NCBI GenBank assembly: GCA_022600195.1
Contig: JAHZKX010000026.1
Span: forward strand, 79,061-143,060
Direction: 5' to 3'
Origin: Planctomycetota bacterium
GTDB taxonomy: Bacteria > Planctomycetota > Planctomycetia > Planctomycetales > Planctomycetaceae
Length of the DNA stretch: 64,000 nucleotides
Shown here: positions 20,175 through 28,886 of the stretch, piece after piece
How the letters are laid out: the number at the start of each line of letters is the position of its first letter
Numbering within the stretch: the first letter of the stretch is position 1
The notes under the pieces: generated by a model
Database searches by the model: none
What the model saw: only the letters and a program-made list of their open reading frames with translations
What the model was told of the DNA's origin: nothing
Translations under genes and position numbers: made by a program

Positions 20175-20738
20175 CTATTGTGAAAAAGCAACCTGCAGGC
20201 TCTCAAGAATGTCCTGTTCCAGAGTCGGATCACGTCCGAGAGGAATCCACCCTGGAGTGGAACTACGTTCTTGTACCAGATTGAGATCACGCCTCAGGCT
20301 GAGTTCCTGTTGAAACGTTGCGCCGCCCGGTGCACTTGATGTTTGAGTGTGAACATCTTCAATTTCCTTGAAAGCTTCAATTCCCAGCAAATAGCCCCCT
20401 TCTATGGGGGTCACACTGACAAAAACTCTGCGTCGGATCGATTGCAGGCTACTTTCCAGGCGATTATCGAAGCCTACGGAATCGCCGTGCCAGGGTTCTA
20501 ATAAATTGGATCCCACTTTGTACCCTGTTTCAATCCTGCCATCCAGCTTGTTTTCTCTGGCGATCGTAAATTTATAGGTGTGGATCGTATCGACCACCCG
20601 CTCCCAAACGACATCTTGGTTGGTTCCCGAAATTTGAATCGGATTCGACGGAGTCGCTGGCGCAGCATGAAATCCACTCGATGCACAACTGGTACATAAA
20701 GTACATAACATGATAAATTTTATGAGGTTACAAATCAT
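20175..20738 (-). CDS. Putative lipoprotein, unknown function
   Basis: 187 aa. The N-terminus is hydrophobic and ends in a lipoprotein-like LCTSC-AS site (about residues 14-18), although Cys at position -3 is not ideal. The rest (WERVVDTIHTYKFTIARENK, later RVFVSVTPIEGGYLLGIEAF) looks like a compact periplasmic alpha/beta domain. I do not recognise a family. A start at Met10 is possible. It converges with hemP and is divergent from xylA, with a 296-bp gap in which I see no gene. Confidence 0.65.
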   Translation of the reverse strand: MICNLIKFIMLCTLCTSCASSGFHAAPATPSNPIQISGTNQDVVWERVVDTIHTYKFTIARENKLDGRIETGYKVGSNLLEPWHGDSVGFDNRLESSLQSIRRRVFVSVTPIEGGYLLGIEAFKEIEDVHTQTSSAPGGATFQQELSLRRDLNLVQERSSTPGWIPLGRDPTLEQDILESLQVAFSQ

Positions 20739-21034
20739 ATCCGGGTGTCGTCACTCAGACTGCTTTACGAAATCTCGATGCCGGAACAGGCTAAATCAGA
20801 GGGTTCAATCGTTAATTGATTTGGCTGGGAAGGTGAAAGGGGATTGGCTGACTCTTTGTCAAACAGCCGCGAAGTTTCCCAGATTGATAATTTTGGGGCA
20901 AGATCACTTTGAAAATCCATTTGTAATGTTTGTTCAATAAGTTCCCAAGCCTACTCTCAGAAAAGAATTCTGTTTAGAATAATTGTTTGAAGTGATTGTC
21001 CTAAAACGTTTTAACCACTTTACAGGTAAGCACC

Positions 21035-22345
21035 ATGGAATACTTTGCAGACGTACCCCAAATTGAATACGAAGGCCCTCAGAGCAAAAATCCACTTGCG
21101 TTTAAACATTACAATCCTGAAGAGAAACTGGAAGGCCAGTCGATGCGGGATCTCTTCCGATTCAGTATCTGCTACTGGCATACATTCCGAGGAACGGGAA
21201 GTGATCCGTTTGGGTCTGCAACACTTCAACGTCCGTGGGATGATGGTTCGAATTCCATTGAGAATGCTCTTAAGCGGGTGGATGTGGCTTTTGAATTCTT
21301 TGAAAAATTACAAGCCCCTTATTACTGTTTCCACGACAAAGATGTTTCTCCTGATGGCGAAACTCTAAAAGAGGCGAACGAAAATTTTGATCAGATCGCC
21401 GATAAGTTATTGGAATCTCAAGAGCGCACCGGCATTAAGCTCTTATGGGGAACTGCCAACATGTTTTCGCATCCGCGTTTCATGCATGGTGCTGCCACCA
21501 GCCCTAATGCCGATGTCTTTGCCTATGCTGCAGCTCAGGTCAAAAAAGCGATGGAAGTAACTCATCGGCTGGGCGGAGAAAATTATGTGTTCTGGGGTGG
21601 CCGTGAAGGCTATATGAATTTGTTCAATACCGATATGAAACGTGAACTGGATCATTTAGCGCGATTCATGCATATGGCGGTAGAGCATGCTCAGAAAATT
21701 GGATTCCAAGGACAGTTTCTGTTTGAACCCAAACCAAAAGAGCCAACGAAACATCAGTATGATTTTGACGCTGCAGCCTGCCTGAATTTCTTGCGTGCTA
21801 ATGATTTGATGGATCATGTCAAACTGAATATCGAAACGAACCATGCGACCCTTGCTGGTCATACCATGATGCATGAACTGGTTTACTCTTCGCTGCAGGG
21901 AGCCTTGGGAAGTATTGACGCCAACACCGGAGATTTATTGCTTGGCTGGGACACCGATCAGTTTCCCACCGATATTTATTTGACGACTCAATGTATGTTG
22001 GCGATTTTCGATCAGGGGGGGGTGGCTCCCGGTGGTGTCAATTTTGATGCCAAAGTTCGGCGCGAAAGCTTTGAGCCGATCGATTTATTTTATGCACATA
22101 TTGGTGGTATGGATGCTTTTGCTCGCGGTGCGAAAATCGCGGCACAGATTCGTAAAGATGGTGTTCTTTCTGATTTTGTTGCCAAACGTTATGCCAGTTA
22201 CGATGAAGGCATCGGGAAACAAATCGAATCGGGCAGTGTATCCTTTTCCGATCTGGAAACTTATATGCTGGAGAAAGGTGATTCTGCCCCTAATTTGAGC
22301 GGTCGTCAGGAATGGATCGAAAATGTTATCAATGATTATCTCTGA
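21035..22345 (+). CDS. xylA: Xylose isomerase
   Basis: 436 aa, the class II xylose isomerase length. The opening [20 protein letters not shown] and the [16 protein letters not shown] segment are typical. The metal-binding and catalytic residues are seen in [11 protein letters not shown] (catalytic His and Asp), [30 protein letters not shown] and the later GWDTDQFP. It interconverts D-xylose and D-xylulose (also glucose and fructose) in the cytoplasm. No xylulokinase gene is adjacent. An ACAGGTAAG ribosome site precedes the ATG at 21035. Two terminators follow. Confidence 0.96.
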   Translation: MEYFADVPQIEYEGPQSKNPLAFKHYNPEEKLEGQSMRDLFRFSICYWHTFRGTGSDPFGSATLQRPWDDGSNSIENALKRVDVAFEFFEKLQAPYYCFHDKDVSPDGETLKEANENFDQIADKLLESQERTGIKLLWGTANMFSHPRFMHGAATSPNADVFAYAAAQVKKAMEVTHRLGGENYVFWGGREGYMNLFNTDMKRELDHLARFMHMAVEHAQKIGFQGQFLFEPKPKEPTKHQYDFDAAACLNFLRANDLMDHVKLNIETNHATLAGHTMMHELVYSSLQGALGSIDANTGDLLLGWDTDQFPTDIYLTTQCMLAIFDQGGVAPGGVNFDAKVRRESFEPIDLFYAHIGGMDAFARGAKIAAQIRKDGVLSDFVAKRYASYDEGIGKQIESGSVSFSDLETYMLEKGDSAPNLSGRQEWIENVINDYL

Positions 22346-22378
22346 TCGATAAATGTCTTTCAATTTCGAAGTGAAAAT

Positions 22379-22417
22379 AACTCTTTGCATTCGTTGAATA
22401 CAGGGAGTTGTTTTTTT
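22379..22417 (+). terminator. Rho-independent terminator of xylA
   Basis: A stem of 9 pairs (two G-U), one mismatch and 4 more pairs around a GTT loop, followed by GTTTTTTT. It begins 34 bp after the xylA stop. Confidence 0.8.
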
Positions 22418-22475
22418 GTTTACCCTGACGTAATTTTATCTCTGCGCACTGCGAAATTCGGGAGTATGCTTTATT

Positions 22476-22499
22476 CAGGGAATTAATCCCTGTTTTTTT
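22476..22499 (+). terminator. Second terminator downstream of xylA
   Basis: CAGGGA pairs with TCCCTG around ATTAA and runs straight into seven T. It is a back-up to the stronger hairpin about 60 bp earlier, or ends a short transcript beginning between them. Confidence 0.7.
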
Positions 22500-22620
22500 A
22501 AGCATGGTTGTATCGATTTTGCCGCTTATGAAATCTATTCTGATTCGGTATGACAGAACGAATTCGAGCGTGTTGTTATTGAAGAGCCTCTTGATATCAC
22601 AAAAATTATGAGGAAGAGAG

Positions 22621-22785
22621 ATGATTAATTCAATTATGGATACCTGCCGTGAGTATTCCACTTTTTATGCCAACTACCTGAATAAGAGGTGGGATAATAT
22701 TTCACCGATGGAATACGGCCTGGTTCTGGTAGCGATCGCAGTCATTGGCTGGTTACTCATGAAAAATGGCGCGCGTAAAATCTGA
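22621..22785 (+). CDS. Small single-pass membrane protein, 54 aa
   Basis: The reading frame starts at an ATG preceded by GAGGAAGAGAG, a strong ribosome site, and ends at TGA 22783-22785. The product has a polar N-terminal half rich in Tyr and Asn and then one hydrophobic helix (YGLVLVAIAVIGWLLM, about residues 33-48), closing with the basic NGARKI. This topology suits a small inner-membrane protein with the positive tail inside. It follows the two xylA terminators, so it needs its own promoter, which I could not place. Function unknown. Confidence 0.65.
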   Translation: MINSIMDTCREYSTFYANYLNKRWDNISPMEYGLVLVAIAVIGWLLMKNGARKI

Positions 22786-23104
22786 GCAATCATTTTTTAA
22801 ATGCCTGCGCGAATTTGATGCTGGTGAAAAGCCCAGTTTCGCCTCCCAGAATGTCTGGACGTTCCTCTCTCAGAATTCCTCTTGCCTGCTTTTAGAAAAT
22901 GACTAAGATTCCCGTCCTTCCTGAGGGAGTTTGTTTGAATTGATCCAAAAAGAACGCCCTGTTTTTTGTTTTTTTTGAAAATCGATGCAATCAGTCAGTC
23001 CACTGAATGCCGATGAATTCAACAACCATCGGGATATTAATATTTTATTATATTAAATATGTCTGAGAGATGGTGGATTTTTTATTTTTGACTCAATTCA
23101 CCCG

Positions 23105-23133
23105 TCGACGATGGCATAGACTACACATACAAT
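23105..23133 (+). promoter_or_regulatory. Candidate sigma-70 promoter of the 23140-23324 transcript
   Basis: TACAAT at 23128-23133 is a near-consensus -10 box, and TCGACG at 23105-23110 (four of six bases of TTGACA) is spaced 17 bp upstream. The gap from 22786 to 23104 is AT-rich and shows no gene. Confidence 0.4.
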
Positions 23134-23139
23134 AGAGCT

Positions 23140-23324
23140 AGATAGTATTCTGTCGTTTCAATTTCCGTCGGAGGATCCTAAACCTATGCATGGACCGGAA
23201 TCAATAGTGGTGAGTGCTTAGCACTACCCGATTCGCCGTCCTTCTTGCAGCGACCCCACCGTCGCAACGTAATGACAGTGATACGATAAAAGTCGTGACC
23301 TCAGCGAGGCACGGCTTTTTTTTT
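23140..23324 (+). ncRNA. Candidate structured RNA (~185 nt) with its own terminator
   Basis: Between a -10 box and a strong terminator lies a segment with further hairpins: GGTGAGTGC-TTA-GCACTACC (one bulge) near 23210-23230, and GCGAC-CCCACC-GTCGC near 23248-23270, whose CCACC loop could pair with the GGTGG-like strand of the first hairpin. A short frame of 11 codons (ATG at 23187, stop TAG, preceded by GGAGG) lies inside. It is not recognisable to me as tmRNA, SRP RNA, RNase P RNA or a known riboswitch. It may be a small RNA, or a leader with attenuator for the kinase that starts 147 bp beyond it. Confidence 0.4.
23287..23324 (+). terminator. Strong rho-independent terminator upstream of the receptor kinase
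   Basis: AAAAGTCGTG pairs with CACGGCTTTT (one G-U), continued inward through a one-base bulge by CCTC-AGC-GAGG, and is followed by a run of nine T. No annotated coding gene ends just before it. Confidence 0.8.
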
Positions 23325-23471
23325 AGATGGTGGAAATTTGCACTCAACCAGCGGCATGGGAATAGACCAGTTCTCAAAGAAAGTGTATTCCGTTCTTGAA
23401 GCCTGTCGTCGGACTTGGCACAATCTAAGAGCTCGAGCCCGTCGTTGAATTATGTAAGAGTGATCTATTAT

Positions 23472-25667
23472 ATGAACGTGTCTAAGTCTTCTCTCGGCAA
23501 ATCTTTTTCCCAGTCATTTCTGAAATCATTTTCCCGTTCAAAACTTTTTTTGAAAGGTAATTTGTGGGTCTGGCCGATTCTCGGAACGATATTATTATTA
23601 ATCGTCGGATTCATTGTACGATCAGTCGTTGAACAGTCGAGTAAGCAGACCGTCTCAGATAATCTGGTGACGATACTCAATGCAGACGTAGCCGCACTGA
23701 GTATCTGGCTGGAGCGTGAAGAATCGACGGCTGAAGTGCTGGCAAATGAATCTCGGATTCAAGAATTGGCGAAAGAACTCGTCACGATTGATCAAGAGAA
23801 CCCCGATAATAATCAAGCCTTGTTGCGTTCAAAGTCCTTAACAGATCTTCGGAATGAGTTCGAATCGGAGTTGGAGCATCTGGGATATTTGGATGTCGGT
23901 CTCTTCAACCTCAATGGAAAGGTTTTAGCGTCCACTCGCGATGAACCAATTGGTCGCGCAGACTTGCCGATTCAGAAATCAGCACTGGATAAAGTGCGTC
24001 AAGGAGAAGCCACCGTCACGCGTCCCTTTGAGAGTGTCTTCGCGCGCAAGGACGATTCGGGAGTCTTAAAAGCCAGTTTGCCTACGATGATAGCCATGGC
24101 GCCCATTAAAGATGAATCGGGGGAAATCATTGCGGCTTTGGCTTTATTGATTCAGCCTGAAGTCAATTTTACTCGTATCCTGTCTGTTGCCAGGGCAGGG
24201 GAAACGGGAGAAACATATGCCTTTGATAAAAAAGGTGTTATGTTGTCTCAAAGTCGGTTTGATGAAGATTTGAAGCAGATTGGATTAATACCAGACCGCG
24301 ACGATTCCCACTCGATTCTGAATATTCAAATTCGTGATCCAGAGGTCAATATGGTCAGCGGAAATCGTCCGGCTTTAAGACTTGCAGATCGACCTTTGAC
24401 TCAGATGGCCTCCGCCGCTGTACAGAATCAGAGTGGCGTAGATGTGGACGGATACAGAGATTACCGCGGAGTTCCTGTAGTAGGAGCGTGGACATGGCTG
24501 CCCGAATTTGAAATGGGGGTTGCGACTGAGATGGATATGACAGAAGCATATCGCCCCATTTATCTGCTGCGGTATAGTTTTTGGGGACTCTTTGGTTTGT
24601 TGGCAATGGGGTCTGTTGCCATCTTTATCTTTACCGTGATCCTTGCGAAAAAAGAACAGGAAACCCGTAGTGCCGTAATTAAAGCAAAACAATTGGGTCA
24701 GTATTCGCTCGATGAAAAACTGGGTGAAGGTGGCATGGGAGTAGTCTATCGCGGACATCATGCCATGCTGCGGCGACCAACGGCGATCAAACTATTGAAT
24801 ATTGAAAAAACAACGGATGAAGCCGTTGCCCGTTTTGAGCGCGAAGTGCAGATGACCAGTCAACTGAATCATCCGAATACAATTGCCATTTATGATTACG
24901 GTCGCACGCCGGAAGGTGTGTTTTATTATGCGATGGAATTACTGGAAGGCATTGATCTCGATGATCTGGTCAAAAAATTTGGTGCCCTGCCCGAAAGTCG
25001 CGCGATTCATCTTTTGAAACAGATTGCCGGTTCGTTGTCTGAAGCTCATGATCGGGGAGTCATTCACCGGGATGTGAAACCGGCTAATATCTTTTTGACG
25101 CATCGGGGAGGCGTTTACGATTTCATCAAACTTCTGGATTTTGGTCTGGTGAAGGCCGTCGATGGCAGAGAACAGGCATCCTTGACTTCCGCTAACGCCA
25201 TGGCGGGTACACCCATGTATCTTTCTCCCGAGGGGATCAATACTCCCGACAAAGTGGATGCCCGCAGTGACCTCTATGCCTTTGGGGCTGTCGCCTTTTA
25301 TCTGCTGACTGGAACAACTGTGTTTGACGGTGATTCGGTCATTGAAATCTGTATGAAGCATACTCGGGAACAGCCCGAAACTCCTTCCAAGCGATTAGGG
25401 AAACCTGTGTCCGAGGGTCTGGAGCAAATCATTATGCAATGTCTTGAAAAAGATCCTGCCAGACGACCTGAGTCAGCGGGAGAACTCGTCCAGCAGCTTT
25501 CTGAATGTCAGTTAGACGAGAAGTGGACGATTCAGGATGCCAGAGAATGGTGGAAACAGAATATGGTTCTTGGTGCCACGCTGATTCAATCGTCTCCTGA
25601 GATAGAACCTGCGACCAGATCCACGCCCGATGCGACCTTGATTGTTAATCTATCGAAAGAAGAGTAG
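23472..25667 (+). CDS. Membrane receptor Ser/Thr kinase with Cache-like sensor domain
   Basis: 731 aa from the ATG at 23472; the frame also opens at a TTG at 23415. Two membrane helices (about residues 32-52 and 364-390) bracket a ~310-residue extracytoplasmic domain that reads like a dCache sensor (RAGETGETYAFDKKGVMLSQ, GVPVVGAWTWLPEFEMGVAT). The cytoplasmic kinase domain (~410-675) has the Gly loop LGEGGMGVVY, AIKLL, catalytic HRDVKPANIF and DFGLVK, so it should be active. Cache domains usually bind small molecules and are commonest on histidine kinases and chemoreceptors. A strong terminator and candidate RNA lie just upstream. Confidence 0.88.
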   Translation: MNVSKSSLGKSFSQSFLKSFSRSKLFLKGNLWVWPILGTILLLIVGFIVRSVVEQSSKQTVSDNLVTILNADVAALSIWLEREESTAEVLANESRIQELAKELVTIDQENPDNNQALLRSKSLTDLRNEFESELEHLGYLDVGLFNLNGKVLASTRDEPIGRADLPIQKSALDKVRQGEATVTRPFESVFARKDDSGVLKASLPTMIAMAPIKDESGEIIAALALLIQPEVNFTRILSVARAGETGETYAFDKKGVMLSQSRFDEDLKQIGLIPDRDDSHSILNIQIRDPEVNMVSGNRPALRLADRPLTQMASAAVQNQSGVDVDGYRDYRGVPVVGAWTWLPEFEMGVATEMDMTEAYRPIYLLRYSFWGLFGLLAMGSVAIFIFTVILAKKEQETRSAVIKAKQLGQYSLDEKLGEGGMGVVYRGHHAMLRRPTAIKLLNIEKTTDEAVARFEREVQMTSQLNHPNTIAIYDYGRTPEGVFYYAMELLEGIDLDDLVKKFGALPESRAIHLLKQIAGSLSEAHDRGVIHRDVKPANIFLTHRGGVYDFIKLLDFGLVKAVDGREQASLTSANAMAGTPMYLSPEGINTPDKVDARSDLYAFGAVAFYLLTGTTVFDGDSVIEICMKHTREQPETPSKRLGKPVSEGLEQIIMQCLEKDPARRPESAGELVQQLSECQLDEKWTIQDAREWWKQNMVLGATLIQSSPEIEPATRSTPDATLIVNLSKEE

Positions 25668-25719
25668 GCGTGCGAATGATGAAACCTGAAACGATTTTAA
25701 AACGGCACTTTTGAGTGTG

Positions 25720-27030
25720 TCATTTTTTGCTTGTTTCCAGCGGGACAAAATTGGGGGGATCGGTGCTTGTGTCGGAGGGAGAACCGGCTCGATTTGCCAG
25801 TATCCCTGGTGCTGCCGTCTGGCTATGGTCGGTTCCAGCGTAGACACCGAAATCGTTGAAGAAAAATTTCTTGGCAATCCGATACACCCAGCTCTTTTCT
25901 GGTACTTCATTTCCAGGTGAGTACTGTGATGTGCGCGTTTCGAGATTTTCCAGTTCCTGGAGTGCCTGTTTGCGCGCTGTGGAATCTTTGGCTCCATGTT
26001 TATTGACCAGGTCGATCAGCAAGTCAGGACGTTCGAGAATTATGCAACCACGTGTATTTTGCTGCACAACCTGTCGGAAATCTTTCAAAAATTCCGATTG
26101 TACAAATTTTTCTTTCAAAGTTTTTGTTTCATCGTGAATGGATTCCGTGGCAAACTGGATGACAGGACACGGTTCAATATCTCCCCAGGGGTTGATATGG
26201 TGGCTGAGTCCCGTTGCGGCAGGGCAGAGGGCGGCACCATCGTGATCAAAATAGGCGTCGATCACGGCAATTGGTTTTCGGCAACGAATATCCACGACAA
26301 ATTTTCGGGCCCGTAATTGTTCTTCCGGCGAAAGTGCTAATTCCGGGTTTGGTTCCGGTCCTGCTACTCGATAGATGTGATACCAGCAATACATCACACC
26401 CATTTCAATGAGCTTATCAACCCACTCTTCGGTAAGTAGATCATCAATGTTGGACTTACACAAACTGGTGCAGACTCCCGTGAGCAATTTGTTATTCAGA
26501 CAATTTTGTATGCCCTGCATTGTCTTTTCATAGACATCATTGCGTCCTCTGCGGAGATTGCTGATTATCTCATTGCCTTCCACACTGATCAGCGGAGTGG
26601 CGTTACCCAGCTTGCGAAGCTTTTTGGCAATTTCATCTGTAATAAACTGGCCGTTTGTAAAAATCTGAAAATAACAGTCGGGATGTCGTTCCAGAATCTC
26701 CAGTAACTGAGGATGCATAAAAGGCTCTCCCCCCAGTATTCCGAAAAAAGAATTACCCATTTCCTTCGCTTCGGTAATGAGTTTAGACATTGCTTCGACA
26801 TCAATTTTTTCCTGCTTGGCTGCAACATCAACCCAACAACCCTGACAGCGCAGGTTACAACTATTAATGACCGAGATATAAAGAAAGGGAGGGAAGAATT
26901 CACCGCGTTTCAGACGCTTTTTATGCTTGTGGACTGAAAGTGCGCCTTTGAATCCAAAATTGTAAGCCAACTTCCAGACGAGGCGTTTATCTGTCTCCAG
27001 CAAGACGCGTTTGGCCATTTTGAAATACAT
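25720..27030 (-). CDS. Radical SAM protein with SPASM-like C-terminal cysteines
   Basis: 436 aa from the ATG at 27030; a TTG at 27072 would extend it. The motif SVINSCNLRCQGCW carries the CxxxCxxC [4Fe-4S] cluster, followed by GILGGEPFMHP (SAM-binding GGEP) and SVEGNE. Later cysteines (VCTSLCKS, GAALCPAATG, DIEPCPVIQFA) suggest an auxiliary cluster as in SPASM/Twitch proteins. Overall order resembles the HpnH/MoaA-like group, but the substrate is not evident. No peptide precursor or partner enzyme gene is adjacent. It is divergent from nagA. Confidence 0.82.
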   Translation of the reverse strand: MYFKMAKRVLLETDKRLVWKLAYNFGFKGALSVHKHKKRLKRGEFFPPFLYISVINSCNLRCQGCWVDVAAKQEKIDVEAMSKLITEAKEMGNSFFGILGGEPFMHPQLLEILERHPDCYFQIFTNGQFITDEIAKKLRKLGNATPLISVEGNEIISNLRRGRNDVYEKTMQGIQNCLNNKLLTGVCTSLCKSNIDDLLTEEWVDKLIEMGVMYCWYHIYRVAGPEPNPELALSPEEQLRARKFVVDIRCRKPIAVIDAYFDHDGAALCPAATGLSHHINPWGDIEPCPVIQFATESIHDETKTLKEKFVQSEFLKDFRQVVQQNTRGCIILERPDLLIDLVNKHGAKDSTARKQALQELENLETRTSQYSPGNEVPEKSWVYRIAKKFFFNDFGVYAGTDHSQTAAPGILANRAGSPSDTSTDPPNFVPLETSKK

Positions 27031-27346
27031 AAAGGGTCTCAGTTCTGTAGGAGTAGCCAAATTGGTGAACAAAATTGTTCAACACAGTCAATTCTACTCA
27101 TTAGGGAGTCTGGAAGCACCTGTATCCATGAAAAAATACTCAGAATTAATGCATAGTACACAAACATTACAGTACTCACTGTGAATTGCATGAATTTCAT
27201 GCTATAAAGCATTGTTCTGAAATTTCTTTTTTTGACTTTGGAGTATAATTCCTATAGTTTCTAAATTTAAATAAAGACAGTATCAGTCGCTCAAACTGAA
27301 AATTCTAAATTTTTGATTCAAAATGGTAAAGAGCCAGAGGCAATTG

Positions 27347-28513
27347 ATGGAGCTAGTTGGACGTAGATACGATACAGACGAAGCGGTCAGTATCAAGGTC
27401 AAAGAAGATAAAATTGCTTCTATAGATGTGTTGCCTGATTCTGAAGCAGCAGGTCTCCCCTTTATTGCCCCTGCTATGTTTGACCTGCAGATCAATGGTC
27501 ACGGAGGCACCTGGTTTAATAAAGAGGGGCTCACGGTTGAAGAAGTCTGTCAGGTATTAGAAAAGCATTACCAGTATGGCATTACGAGACTCTGTCCGAC
27601 TTTGATCACCAGTTCGTATGAAACGTACGTTAGTGGTTTTACCGCGATTCGAGCAGCTTGTGAAGAATTTGACTGGGTGGATCAAATGGTTCCCGGCTGT
27701 CATCTGGAGGGGCCCTATATTTCTCCAATCCAAGGCCCACGTGGTGCGCATCCTTTGGATCAGGTGCGTGCGGCTGACTGGGATGAGTTTTCCAGATTAC
27801 AGGAGATTTCGGGAAATCGGATCCGTTTGATCACATTGGCTCCCGAAGTGGATGGTGCGATTCCCTTTATTAAGAAGGCTGTTGCTTCGGGCGTTGTCGT
27901 CTCGATTGGTCATACTGCAGCCGAGTCTGAGCAAATCCTGGAAGCGGTAGATGCAGGGGCACGGTTAAGTACGCATCTTGGAAATGGGGCACATGGGACC
28001 TTGCGTCGGCATCCCAATTATATTTGGGATCAACTGGGAGAACCTCGGTTGATGGCCAGTATTATCACTGACGGTCACCATCTTCCAGCCAGCGTCGTCA
28101 GAACGATTATTAAAACTAAAGGTGTCGAGAATACGATAATCACCTGCGATGCCTCCGGATTGGCGGGTTCCCCTCCCGGTATTTATGAGCAGGGTTCAGT
28201 CGAAATGGAGGTTCTTGAGGATGGTCCAATCGTCATTGCCGGTCAGCGTCAGTTACTCGCTGGTTCAGGCGTGGAGACAGATACCTGTATGACAACGGCC
28301 ATTGATATGGCAGGAATTACACTACAGGAATCCCTGGATATGGCAGGGTTGAATCCTGCACGATTGTTGGGCTTCGAGCAGATCAGGCTCGAAGTAGGTT
28401 CAAAGGCCGATCTCATTTTATTCCATTATGAAGGGGCCGGTTCGCGTATGAATCTTCAAACAACATTAGCATGTGGAACCGTGAAATTTGGAACGCTGCT
28501 GGTCAATTCCTGA
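27347..28513 (+). CDS. nagA: N-acetylglucosamine-6-phosphate deacetylase
   Basis: 388 aa from the ATG at 27347, which has AGAGG 7 bp upstream; an ATG at 27323 without such a signal would add eight residues. The amidohydrolase motifs are clear: APAMFDLQINGHGG, the metal-binding Glu of HLEGPYI, His of SIGHTAAES, the His pair in STHLGNGAH and TDGHHLP, and the catalytic Asp in TCDASGLAG. It removes acetate from GlcNAc-6-phosphate during amino-sugar recycling. No nagB or transporter is adjacent. Confidence 0.92.
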   Translation: MELVGRRYDTDEAVSIKVKEDKIASIDVLPDSEAAGLPFIAPAMFDLQINGHGGTWFNKEGLTVEEVCQVLEKHYQYGITRLCPTLITSSYETYVSGFTAIRAACEEFDWVDQMVPGCHLEGPYISPIQGPRGAHPLDQVRAADWDEFSRLQEISGNRIRLITLAPEVDGAIPFIKKAVASGVVVSIGHTAAESEQILEAVDAGARLSTHLGNGAHGTLRRHPNYIWDQLGEPRLMASIITDGHHLPASVVRTIIKTKGVENTIITCDASGLAGSPPGIYEQGSVEMEVLEDGPIVIAGQRQLLAGSGVETDTCMTTAIDMAGITLQESLDMAGLNPARLLGFEQIRLEVGSKADLILFHYEGAGSRMNLQTTLACGTVKFGTLLVNS

Positions 28514-28886
28514 ATCTGTTCTGATTAAAACGAATTCTCCTCTCGACTAACAGAAAAAATAAAGAATATTTTTCTGCTCGCGTGTTCACTGATTCCATTT
28601 GGTCAATTCTGATGTTATAATCCCTCATGATTCTTCCCTACCGGAACAATTCAAGGGGAGAATTTTGTATCTATTTCAGGGCCCTCGTTTTATCATATTA
28701 TTGGCTCTTAGTAAGTATTGAGATGACATACGGCTATTAGATTTTTGCGTAAGTAATTCATTTTTTTTTAATAATTTTGAAATTGAGCAGAGAAATATCG
28801 CCAGATATTCCCGGTTCTGTTTCTTTTCGTTTTACTACTAAGTCTAATTTAGAGCCCCATGTGCATCTGCAGATCATGGATCGCGA
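28514..28886. other. Intergenic stretch, AT-rich, no gene seen
   Basis: These 373 bp separate nagA and the second kinase. A weak A/T-only hairpin (CAGAAAAA with TTTTTCTG, about 28550-28575) could end the nagA transcript. No ORF or convincing promoter pair was found. Confidence 0.4.

Noticed and set aside
22418..22620. Search for a second gene between the xylA terminators and the small membrane gene
   Set aside because: No frame with a start and ribosome site was found; the minus-strand frame here overlaps terminators.
23140..23324. Identification of the candidate RNA as tmRNA, SRP RNA, RNase P RNA or a c-di-GMP riboswitch
   Set aside because: None of the conserved sequence boxes of these families could be found, and the length fits none of the larger ones.
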